A DNA stretch of 13,328 bases from Amylostereum areolatum. Lineage: Eukaryota; Basidiomycota; Agaricomycetes; Russulales; Stereaceae. The notes under the pieces were generated by a model that had not been told where the DNA came from, did not search any database, and saw nothing but the letters and a program-made list of their open reading frames with translations. The stretch lies in NCBI GenBank assembly GCA_012932865.1, contig SAXG01000180.1:1-13328 (forward strand), in the 5' to 3' direction. Shown one piece after another: positions 1 to 8,563 of the stretch; the first letter of the stretch is position 1; each line of letters begins with the position of its first letter. The translations under genes and the position numbers were made by a program.

Positions 1-126
1 TTGGAACAGCCAGTGACAAGCTCTACTACCCCCTCCGATATGGCACGTCCGAATGTCTGGCGATGGCGCGGAACGAAGACCCTTTATCAACGCGATCTCT
101 CGCGATAACCCATCCTCGTAGCGTCC
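1..126 (+). promoter_or_regulatory. Upstream region of the GTPase gene
   Basis: This is the 126 bases before the chosen GTPase start. I see no clear TATA or CCAAT box. The stretch just before and after the start is pyrimidine-rich, which is common at basidiomycete transcription starts. The window edge cuts the rest of the promoter. Confidence 0.35.
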
Positions 127-3100
127 ATGTCGTTCCCCTCGTCCCCCTCGCCCCCCTCCCAAGCACCGACCGAGCTCGTCCCCACCACCGACGACCTCCT
201 CCGCCAATGTCCGAAGTACGTGCAGTCCCCCGCTCCGCCAGATACACTGTAACCAGAGGATACTCTCCCGCGTCCTTGCAGACTTCGAATCTTGGTCCTA
301 GGCAAGGTAATAGCCATCTTTCACTGTCCGCATTGTCTTCGACTGACGACCTGAAACAGTCCGGCGCTGGGAAATCCTCACTAATCAACCGCGTTTTTGG
401 CGTCGGGGCCAACGTTGCCGTGAGTGATAAGCTACTAGCATCCGTCATTGAGGGTACTGACGAGTCGTCACGCTAGAACGTCGAGCACGGCAAACGGGGC
501 GAACATGATATCAACACCCCGCTTAAATGGCCTGGAAACAAGCACTTTATATTGCACGATTCGCAAGGCTTCGAGAGCGGAGAGAAACAAAACCTGTGTC
601 GGAAAATTCGATTTTGGCTTACATCTGGGTGTACCCAGCTATCAGCACTGGTAAGGCCGTCAGCTCCGCAGTCGGGTCATCAGCTTCAAAAAATGGCCGA
701 TAAACTCGCATCAGCCACGCCTTGTGGGGCTATCAGGGGTGATCAGGTGGCGCAGAAAAATCAAAGAAAATGTTTATTTCCCCACTTTATTGAGGTTCTC
801 TCCGGCGGCTTACCTACTTACTTAATGTCCTGATGCTGTGGTGCCTAAGTCCGAGATCCGAGATTACAAGCAAGTGCTAGATTTTCCGAAGCTCCAAGTC
901 CAGTGGCTCCAAGTGGGGTGTCCTAAGATTTCATGCCTGTGAGTGGGGTAGAGAGACACCAACCGATTTTTGAATTATGTTCGAGCCACGGGTGTCTGCC
1001 TCCCCCGCTAGTAAGTAGTGCAACTCTGCCTCTGTGTGCAGTGCAAGTGCAGCGGCTAGTAGCCCATTTCCTCCTCGTGTTCGCTTAAGTAAACACGCTT
1101 CAAACACGTATATATACTAGCATAGACCCGTGCATTGCACTCATTCAAGTAGCAAGGCTGTGGTGATTGTATTCAAATAAGCAACAAATAAGCATAACTA
1201 AGTACTAAGCATGAAGTGTAGAAGATTCAACTCGCAGTCCAATAGTAGGGAAACTGTAGCCGGGATGCCTACTGTACGCGGCCGACGTTAGGCAACGTCC
1301 CCTGTCCCCGGGGGTCGGTTGCGGTTGCCTAATTTGCGGGTTGTCTCCTGTCCCCGAGGCTGAGTTGCTTTCCGCTTACCCATGCTTAATTTTCGCAAAA
1401 AAAAGGTCAAAAACCCTCAAGAATACGTCACCAGCGGCACCAAGTACGAAATCGACATGAGGTTCGCTCATATTGTATTTTGTTTTCTACAAACCGCCGC
1501 AGCGCTGCCAGCCTCATGAGCTAATAGGACCCCTGAAATTCCCTATAGAGCATTCATCCCAGGGTGACCTGTTTTCGGTGGTGCGCTGGGACAGAATTTG
1601 GGCCATTTTCGGTGATTTACATGATAGATTTTTTCAAGTCAGCCGTTTTCAGTGGTTCTTAGACTATACATATCTAAAAATAGTCTAATTTCCCACGCCT
1701 TCGGCGTCGAGGTTTCCAGAGCAGAACTCTCATTTTATGCACAAGCTTGCTATAACATGCCTAGTTTGCTTCCATAGACCCATGGGAAGCAAAATATGCA
1801 AAATACTTGTGATTGGAACTGACAGATCCTCGGCGTGTTCAGATGCTTACCATTTTCGGTGGTGAAGATGGGACTTCGGACGGGCGGGTTCCTTTTCAGT
1901 GGTTCTTAGCTCCAACATGTCGGCCCTACGGGGCCCATTTTCGGTGGAGAGTACCATACATAGGTTCCCATAAGGCCCAAATTTTCGGTGGTCCGAGATG
2001 AATCATTTATAGGGAATTTCAGGGGTCCTGAGCTAATCAGCACTCAGTGACAAATAAGGTGGTCAGTGTGCACAAAACCTTGTATTCATATACAGATTCG
2101 TGTACAGTGTAATGGGCCAAAGCGTGAGGATGATCACTCGACGCTACATAGGACAGCTTTGGCCCTTTGGGAGAGCTCACTCACAAGAGGTTGCGTTGCC
2201 TAAAGTGGATGTCCCCCGTCCCCGAGGCCGGGTTGCCCTCCTCTACCCGCTCCCACGGTCATGTGACACCGGTTGCGAGTTGCCAAACTACAGCCGCCTA
2301 CAGTAGAGGGGTTTGTGACGGTCCCAAATGCTCTCGCTCGTGTCGGGCTCTCTTGGCAATCTGCCATTTCGATAGCAGAGTGGGTTGTTCTGTTCCTTGA
2401 GGGTTCAGAGCTGGAGTCCTTGGGGGCGTAGGAAGCAAGTCGCCGAGGGCCGAGTAGGCCTGCGAATATGCAATGTCGATGAGGACATATCACCTGTGAT
2501 ATGGATAACAAAAGGATCAGTAAAGCCTTTACTATCACATTGATTGATACTGTATGCACGTACCATCTATGAAAGCTCCGTTCGAGGCTTGCTGGTTGGT
2601 TGGGTTCTTGCATTATCGTGTCACCTGTCGTTGATTCGGACGTGGACGACACAATACAATGCTGTTGCGGACCTTCAGGATCCTGAGGATGTCGTTGTGC
2701 TCGCACTCAAGACCGGCGGTGGCCAATGGCGTCAGCCGAGGAAAGCTGTAGACAACAATATAGTAAGCAAGGACATTGATCAGTTTGTTAAGGTCAGTCA
2801 TACCTGGACGGCCGTGTTCTCGTTCGCTTGCGAGGAGGTTGAATGGGCACTGTTTCTGGGGGCTGCATCTTGGACGGAATCAGTGGACCTGCGTTCCTGC
2901 TCGGTGCACCGTCCCAATGGCCAGCCAATGTCACCCCCAACTCGCATAGATTCTTCTGCACAAATAGTACATGTCAGTTCGTCTCGCAAGAGAGAAAGAA
3001 AATGCGCACATGATCCAGATGAACGCACCGAGATGCACTGGATGCAGATGACAGGGTGTGCTGTACTGTGTCGTGTCGGGTCGGGTCGTGTCGTACATCA

Positions 3101-5607
3101 CTCGAGCTCGGGACCACCACGCCTCATCCGAGCACCGAGGAAATTTCCCGAAAAATCTCTAGATATATAAATAAATCCAATCAGGGGGGGTGGGAGCGAC
3201 GCGGTCATCGTGACCGAAGCGACAAAACACGTCCATGTTGCTGCACAAACATTGCTTTGGAGGAAAATTGATTTGAATTTGTTTTCTGATATACAAAGTA
3301 AAAGGTATAAGTAGGGCTGTGCCATGGAGGCTACTTTGACGCTAACGGCGGTGCGTAGAGGTGCCATAGAGAGTGGGAAGGTATGACGGTGGCCAAGTAC
3401 GTGGTGGAGGTCAAGACGAAGAGCGACGCGGCGACCCGGCCGACGCGCAAGCCTAGGATGACGCAAGCAGCCACGTGCATTTGTCAACGCGACTTGTCAC
3501 GCGTCGCGTTACGATGACGTGGCTGTTGTCCCACAACCAATCAGAAAGCTCACTTGTCTCGCGGTTTGTGTCGTGACGTGACGCAGCGCTCCACCGCGTC
3601 TCTCTTTGTATTAAAGGATGTTTATATGTACGCCTCATTTTCACGCTACTAAACTCTACTTTCGTAAAGAAATTATGTGGCAGTCGGCGGCGGGAACCGC
3701 TGGCCCAAAGCACGATTCGACTTCACACATTTTTCTCGCGAGTCGCCGTCGGACCGGTGGTTCCGTCTTGCACGTGCATTTTATATCAGAGGTGATGTCA
3801 TCGAATCACCAGCTATTACCTTCGCGGCGCCACCTGGCGTGGGCTGACAGCCACTTGCCAGCGGGCTGACCATGGGCTGATCACCACTAACAAGTTGATG
3901 TAAGCCGTCCGAAGCCGTCAGCTGTCGTCAGATTTCCGTAAGGTGCTGATCAGCCAAATCCGATTTTTCCGACATGCAGACAGTCCTCGATTTCATCGAG
4001 GAACGATCCAAAATGGACGCGCTCCAGGATCAGCTCCACGCTATCTGGTACGTGGCAGGCATGTCTTTGTTATCGATAGACTTCTCTAAGTCCGCCGATA
4101 GGCTGTGTATAGCAATACCCTCCTCAAATGGAAGGGTGTTCGAGGCAGGTGACGAGCGACTCTTGAAAGACGTCGACGGGACAGGTACGCAGTTTCTTCC
4201 CAGCCGTTCTATCACTTACCCGCGCGCACGCGCCGCATGTTAGTTCCGATCTTCGTGGTATTCACCAAGCTGGATGGCCTCTATACGAGCCTTGAAACTG
4301 AGCTAATGGACGAGAATGAGGCGGACTCTATTGACATGTCTGAGGAGGAGTTCAAGGAAGTTATTGATCAATCTCTGAATGATCAGGTTCAAAAGCTTTG
4401 CGTCGCTCCCCTCCGTGATATGAAGCCGCATGCGCAGTGGGCAACAGTGTCAGGTGCGTATCTGATGTGTGGATCGATTGAACGTGCTCTTATGATGTCT
4501 TTATCCATCCCGCACACGTTGTTCAGTCATGCCACTCCTTGAGGAAAGGAAAACTATCGAAGACTTCGTTTCGAAGGTTCTGAAGAACCTGCCTGAGAAA
4601 GTGTGGCTCACGTGGGCTACGGCGCAGCGCGCCAACGCCAGCGAGAACATCAAGGCGTCCATTGTGTGCGTTTTTTCATGTGCCCATCACGGTTCGACTG
4701 ACGTCTGGCGTTCACGCACCCAGAGTTGGAAGGAAAAGTACGCCCTTCTCTTCTCTCATCATATCACTCCATCAGTGACGCTCACTTAGAATATTGGCGT
4801 GGTCTTCTTTCCGATATCTTTGTCGGCTTCTCGATGAAGAAATGCTTGGGTGTCCTTTGCAAAGACATCCTACGCGTATGGAACATGAATGACCCTGATG
4901 GGGTACGCAAGTCTGTCGCTCACCGTTTCATGCACCTCACTATTCATCCTGCGTAGCATCTGCGCGGCCCCGAATTTGCCGCTTTGGTTTCCATCATCGT
5001 GCAAGACCTTGACGACACCAACCCCACTGAGTGAGTTCGCATGCATGGCTACCCACACATCTGTGACGCAAATATCCTGGATTTTCAGATACACATGGAC
5101 AAAACACGCTCTACGGGCGGCAGAGAATCACCCAGCGGCCGTCGTCTATGCCGCACCCGCCGCCGCCGTTATTTTCTTCGCCGAATGGGCCTGCATCACA
5201 TTCAAGAAGAGGTAAGCATTTCTCGAGCCGACAACTTAAGATGATGACCGAGCTCCTACTTCAGCAAAAATTCCCTCCGATGTCTGATGGGCTTCATCGT
5301 CGACCTCACGCTCACGTTGGACACGGTCTTCTGGCTCACGCAGCGCGCACCTGTCACCCGCAGGTCAATCAACACCGCGCTGAAGATGTACAAGGATCGG
5401 AAGGGTCCGATTCATTTTAGCATCAAGACGTGGGTCGATGAGCTGGGCACATTGGAGCATCGAAAGTCGGACTACGTGATCGAGAAGATCGAGAAGCTTA
5501 TAGGTGAACATCGATTCGATCCAGAGGGATGCGCACGCGAGGGGATGCAGGGCGCGGATGAGGCGTGGTTGAATCCTCAGGAGCTTTGGAGTGCATCTGA
5601 GCGGTGA
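127..5607 (+). CDS. P-loop GTPase (G-domain protein), interrupted by a transposon-like insertion
   Basis: Hand-spliced exons: 127-215, 282-306, 360-419, 477-596, [insertion 597-3976], 3977-4047, 4102-4184, 4244-4453, 4527-4665, 4724-4737, 4790-4902, 4957-5030, 5089-5211, 5265-5607. With the insertion removed this gives 487 residues in one open frame. The P-loop GKSGAGKSS is at residues 37-45, the G3 motif DSQG at 86-89 and the G4 motif TKLD at 157-160 within VPIFVVFTKLDGL. The C-terminal half holds a hydrophobic run (AVVYAAPAAAVIFF) and a second one (MGFIVDLTLTL), so membrane association is possible. The family is the large basidiomycete group of G-domain proteins, which presumably bind and hydrolyse GTP; the cellular role is unknown. 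The ATG at 127 is chosen because exon 1 then runs in frame into the P-loop. All introns outside the insertion are 52-73 nt and phase-consistent. The insertion falls just after G3, so the gene is probably inactive unless the element is spliced out. Confidence 0.85.
597..619 (+). repeat. Left terminal inverted repeat of the 3.4-kb element
   Basis: Begins TGTCGGAAAATTCG and continues to TTTTGGCT. It matches the complement of 3952-3974 at 20 of 23 positions without gaps. Confidence 0.85.
756..1517. other. Element interior, left part, no gene seen
   Basis: No convincing protein is seen here. It contains a GTATATATAC stretch at 1109-1118 and two related GC-rich copies of the motif GTCCC(C)TGTCCCCG at about 1297-1322 and 1342-1369. 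A third relative, GTCCCCCGTCCCCGAGG, lies at about 2211-2227 beyond the nested MITE. The composition looks like old non-coding transposon DNA. Confidence 0.5.
1518..1525 (+). repeat. Left 8-bp target site duplication of the MITE
   Basis: GAGCTAAT, identical to 2030-2037 on the other side of the 504-bp element. Confidence 0.85.
1526..2029. mobile_element. Nested 504-bp MITE with 8-bp target duplication (hAT-like)
   Basis: Perfect 22-bp inverted ends lie at 1526-1547 and 2008-2029 (outer end AGGACCCCTGAAATTC). Directly outside them is the direct repeat GAGCTAAT at 1518-1525 and 2030-2037. An 8-bp duplication is typical of hAT elements (and of KDZ elements). At 504 bp it has no room for a transposase, and the two short open frames inside show no recognisable protein, so it is non-autonomous. 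It sits inside the larger 3.4-kb element and so inserted later. The perfect ends and intact duplication suggest it is fairly recent. Confidence 0.85.
1572..1991 (+). repeat. Seven same-strand TTTTC(G/A)GTGG motifs inside the MITE
   Basis: Copies of TTTTCGGTGG or TTTTCAGTGG (one ends GTGA) begin at 1572, 1606, 1646, 1853, 1893, 1938 and 1982, all on the plus strand. Two are followed by TTCTTAG. Such clustered short motifs inside hAT-type elements are commonly transposase-binding sites; that role is inferred. Confidence 0.6.
2030..2037 (+). repeat. Right 8-bp target site duplication of the MITE
   Basis: GAGCTAAT, identical to 1518-1525. Confidence 0.85.
2038..3823. other. Element interior, right part, no recognised gene
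   Basis: The longest open frame is 2544-3170 on the plus strand (208 residues), overlapped antisense by 2200-2706. Neither shows a recognisable domain, and the second half of the plus frame is low-complexity and basic. I do not call a gene. A CCAAT box (3537-3541), TGACGTGAC (3572-3580) and a TTAAAG stretch (3611-3616) resemble promoter elements, but no protein follows them. Confidence 0.35.
3066..3094 (+). repeat. GTGTC/GGGTC pentanucleotide microsatellite
   Basis: A short imperfect run of 5-base units such as GTGTC and GGGTC within the 3.4-kb element. It is not evidently functional. Confidence 0.6.
3952..3974 (-). repeat. Right terminal inverted repeat of the 3.4-kb element
   Basis: Complement begins TGTCGGAAAAATCG and continues to ATTTGGCT. 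Just inside lies GCTGATCAGCC, a motif echoed several times in both subterminal regions. Confidence 0.85.
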
Positions 5608-5850
5608 ATCTTGACACGCCGAGTGTGTAAACCACCACATTTCAAGAGGATTTCGATGCATGTGAACATCTCACATCGGCGAGTCCTTGGAAGCGTGTCG
5701 GCGGGTACGGGTCGCTCTTCAGTATTTGACTCCTCGCAAAGTGCTCAACTCAACTACTCGGCGCTGTCCTTTGTATTTCGTACATACGCCCCACCAGGCA
5801 TCGAGACCCTACTGCTTGCTTCGACCAACTAGCTTCTTGAAATGTCTATA
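5608..5850. other. Short convergent intergenic region
   Basis: Lies between the plus-strand GTPase stop and the minus-strand GST remnant. No gene, RNA or clear polyadenylation signal is seen. Confidence 0.4.
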
Positions 5851-6259
5851 TCACTCTTCACGCATGTCAATTAGCTACGCACGGCCGCCACGAGCGGCCA
5901 CGGTGCAAATGGACACTCACTTCACGGAACCTCGTCTTACAGCTCTCCCTACTCCTGAACTCTTTCGAGTACTTCTGCAGCCGTTCGACCCCCCCGCTCT
6001 CCCACAGAACGTCATGTGTTTCCTTCTGCACCTCCTGCTCAGGCTTTCGCGCCCCTCTCCTCGAAAGCTTGTCCGTCCGCCCAAGATGCGGCGTAATCGC
6101 CGTGTCCGCGATCGACCACGGATCCCCCGCCTCGGAAGGTGTCACAGAGAGATGATCGATGTACGGCTCCGTGAAGTATATACTTTCACACTGTATATAT
6201 ACAGTGTTATGGTACAACCGCGTCGAAACAGCAGCTGTGGGCAACGGCGTCTCGTCCAA
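5851..6259 (-). pseudogene. Glutathione S-transferase C-terminal domain remnant
   Basis: Read from the minus strand, 6139-5921 codes a segment with PWSIADTAITPHLGR, followed later by VERLQKYSKEFRSRESCKTRF. The SIADxAITP stretch and the downstream helix ending in R-S/P-K-T-F are hallmarks of the all-helical C-terminal domain of fungal GSTs, which binds the electrophilic substrate beside glutathione. A typical intron follows (donor GTGAGT from 5920, acceptor at 5875), then LIDMREE and a stop at 5853-5851. The open frame can be extended upstream to an ATG at 6259, but those residues do not look like GST. The N-terminal thioredoxin-fold half, which holds the glutathione site, is missing, and the promoter of the next gene begins there. 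I therefore call it a truncated relic. A short unknown gene that borrowed the domain is the alternative. Confidence 0.5.
6174..6207. repeat. Two adjacent AT-rich palindromes
   Basis: AAGTATATACTT (6174-6185) is followed by the perfect 20-bp palindrome ACACTGTATATATACAGTGT (6188-6207). They may form hairpins, bind a dimeric factor, or simply include a TATA box. They lie within the upstream extension of the GST remnant. Confidence 0.6.
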
Positions 6260-6452
6260 TGACGCGCGTCGGACTCGCGCGTCGCGGCATCACGTGCTGT
6301 TCTTTATCGCCGAGCCACGGTCGGCCCTAAGTAGCAAGCGCTACATAAGCACCTCGTTCCGACTCTCACCACTTCCATATTCCTTCCTTTAACCCTTTCT
6401 CCAGTGATCACAGTCTTCCCAATATCTCCCGCTCTCTATTGACTCACATACT
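6256..6452 (+). promoter_or_regulatory. Promoter region of the 6453 gene
   Basis: Contains CCAAT at 6256-6260, the E-box CACGTG at 6291-6296, a weak TATA-like TACATAAG near 6342, and a long pyrimidine-rich leader before the ATG at 6453. This arrangement is standard for a basidiomycete housekeeping-type promoter. Confidence 0.55.
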
Positions 6453-8069
6453 ATGGTCACCCCCGCTTTATTCGAAACCGCTTCCGACTTTGGCTTGGAC
6501 GACAAGCACTTTGCAAGCACTCCTCCAGTCTCACGTCCCCACCCTAGGATCAGAACGAGGACAGGGACCATCTCGCTGACTGGCGTCCGTATAACTGAGG
6601 GAAAAGGCCCAGTGCGCGCAATTTCCGCGTACGCTGAAGGGTAAGTCATACGTACATTCATTTCATCATTTACCCTACGGTGCGGTATGACGGTGGGGAA
6701 AGGAAGGGGGTAGAGGTGACCGCGGGCCCAGCTGTGGCGAGGGAAGAGGGAAAACCTTAGGCTGGATTCTCTCCATTTCCCGAGGATGATGGCTTCGCCT
6801 TGTCCCGCTCCCCAAGCCTCTCTTTCTCATCCATCCGTCCCTTCGTCCGCTCTCTCTGTCTGCCCCATTTCATCCTCTCCCGCTCCCATCATACGAATCA
6901 TACGCTCCTTTTCGCTCTCAGAATTCATCTCTTCGACTCGATGCACCGTACTAATCCGTCGGTATTTCAGAGTACATCGACACTCGAAAATGGCATCGTC
7001 AAGCACGTCCGTCTCACCGACGTCATCCCCACCCCCACCGCCGCGGCGCCCACCCCCGATCGCGCGTCCTCCTCCTTCCGGCTCGCGATGAATGTGCACA
7101 GATACCTGCCCTCTTCCCTCGCGATGGCTAACAAGGCGCGTTGGGGCGGCAACAAATCGGACGAGCTTCCGCGGGATCACGCCCGTGCACAGGACCATCA
7201 TCCTCGAGAGCTTCGCCCGCCCTCTCGCAAGCGTCAAGCCCATTGGCGGACGGCTCAGCCCCATGCTCCAGGAGAACATCGACCCGTCCCTCAACACGGG
7301 TGCCCCGGCGACTCCGTTCGGCATGGGTGGTCAGCAGCCGACCAAGCCTTCGCTCGACACGTACGTTCGCGGAGAACAACTCGTTCGCGATGAAGATGCT
7401 CGATGCGTAGGTGTCGGTTGCTCTGTTGATATACATTGGACTGACGTCATTTATTGGGCATTGAAGCACCGTATGCAACTCTGGACTCGGAAGGCCCAAC
7501 AGCAACAGCAACGACCGTACCAACCATCTTCACCCTTTTCCCTTCGTCCAACAACCCCACGCCCCCACATCACCGGTCTTACCTCGAACCTCCGCTTCAC
7601 CGCTAAGGTCAACGGCCCCCTCTCCGCTCTTCTCTCCGGAAAGCACTTCCCATCCGCCTGCTCCTCTTACTCCCCCGCCTGCTCCTACCCAATGCCCCCA
7701 ACCTCCGGGACGCGGAAAAGGTCCGTCGCGTGCTCGAGGGCAAGACCGTCGTCCGCGTCATCGACGGTGACGAGGACCGCTCCAAGCTGTCCGCGTTCAT
7801 CCCGTCACCTGCGCCCGTTTCTGCGCACGAGTGGGAGTGCTCACTTTCGGCGGTGTTGCTCATCATCGTCTTGCGTCTCGCGCTTCCCATCAAGGTATTT
7901 ACAAGTCATCGAGGTATTTACAAGTCATCGATACCGATAGTACCGAAATCCCCCGCTCAGACGACTCTTTTTTCTCCAATTACTATTGTATGGTGGTGAT
8001 TTGGAATGGGTCACGGTGTACGTTACAGGTTGGGCGAATAAGGGCGAATATAAGTTATCTATCGGATGA
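6453..8069 (+). pseudogene. Proline/serine-rich gene of unknown function with several frame breaks
   Basis: Exon 1 (6453-6640) codes MVTPALFETASDFGLDD... and ends at a GTAAGT donor. The intron (6641-6972) has a TACTAAT branch site and returns in frame at ...GTSTLENGIVKHVRLTD. From there the protein-like reading moves between frames: DELP to GITPVHRT near 7169-7175; SLDTY to ENNSFAMKMLDA near 7355-7375; (after an intron 7407-7466) FVQQPHAP to LTSNLRFTAKVNG near 7560-7572; YPMP to NLRDAEKVRRVLEGK near 7690-7700; and WECSLSA to the last frame near 7840-7890. A 41-nt intron (7988-8028) and a stop at 8067-8069 plausibly end it. Splice sites are intact while the frames are broken. Two breaks lie in or beside runs of five C, so either a young pseudogene or base-calling errors could explain this. 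I recognise no domain and assign no function. Confidence 0.5.
7894..7931 (+). repeat. 19-bp perfect tandem duplication
   Basis: GGTATTTACAAGTCATCGA occurs twice back to back. The length is not a multiple of three, so it changes the reading frame near the 3' end of the broken gene. Confidence 0.9.
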
Positions 8070-8512
8070 AGTGCAAGCCTGGTGGTTGTGGCCCGCGGCC
8101 GGCGCTCGGAAAAGCGGACTCGACTCTGTCACGACTCGCGACCACCGTCATCCGTCTCTTCTACATCTACATCTACATCTAACTCCCCTCGCTCACCAAC
8201 TCCCGTATCTCTCCACCATGTCGCCGTCGACGGTGCTGAATCAGGGACGGAGAGCGTTCATCCACGCGCCTTGATCGCATTGACTCTCCGTCCTGGCGGA
8301 GAAATCGCTGGACGGGCTCGACCTAGCTCATCGCAGGCTACAACATTCCTGCGTTCCATCGAACGCCTTATCCATGTCGCTTCCACCCAAGGGGACGTCT
8401 ATTCTTCTCCCGACCGGCCGCATACTCGTGTTGGCATCAAGCGCCTTCAAGCCGTCGCCTCTGCGCCGAGGTTTAAACGGTGGGGTTTTAGACAGTGCTG
8501 GCGCGTTTTGCA
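8070..8512. other. Intergenic region with a serine-rich open frame and (ACATCT)n run
   Basis: Between the proline-rich gene and the hydrolase. It holds a hexanucleotide run of TCTACA at 8160-8181. A plus-strand frame from 8082 is serine/threonine-rich and could be a lost 3' portion of the previous gene, but no splice evidence ties it in. I call no gene. Confidence 0.35.
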
Positions 8513-8563
8513 TATAAATATCGTCCCCCCTTTCCCCGTGTTCTGCTCTCCCAGTACCGCGCT
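8513..8563 (+). promoter_or_regulatory. TATA box and pyrimidine-rich leader of the hydrolase gene
   Basis: TATAAATA at 8513-8520 lies about 45 nt upstream of the chosen ATG (8564) and is followed by a C/T-rich stretch. This spacing favours 8564 over the in-frame ATG at 8495, which lies upstream of the TATA box. Confidence 0.6.

Larger units (their letters stand above)
597..3974. mobile_element. 3.4-kb TIR element inserted in a GTPase exon
   Basis: The ends are inverted copies starting TGTCGGAAAA (597-619 and 3952-3974, 20 of 23 bases matching). Weaker inverted similarity runs about 150 bp inward, ending in AGGTGGCGC (about 744-752) and its complement near 3827-3836. Both subterminal zones are rich in CAGC/CTGAC/GATCAGC motifs. 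It is flanked by TG at 595-596 and 3975-3976. Deleting the element and one TG rejoins AAC CTG CAG ACA in frame. I see no transposase motif inside, so it is either non-autonomous or decayed. A 2-bp duplication fits few superfamilies (some fungal CACTA-like elements make short ones), but the ends do not start with CAC, so I leave the superfamily open. Confidence 0.8.

Noticed and set aside
2200..3170. Overlapping long open frames on both strands (2544-3170 plus, 2200-2706 minus) inside the element, possible transposase
   Set aside because: No DDE-type spacing, zinc finger or other known domain could be seen, the frames overlap antisense, and part is low-complexity around a GTGTC microsatellite.
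596..3979. Reading the whole insertion as an intron starting at the GT of 596-597
   Set aside because: Joining 595 to 3980 shifts the frame, and GTGTCG is a poor donor. The in-frame donor at 651 is the better candidate.
7128..7523. 131-residue minus-strand frame and other long frames antisense to the proline-rich gene
   Set aside because: These are shadows produced by GC-rich coding DNA on the other strand; composition is arginine/alanine-rich with no domain.
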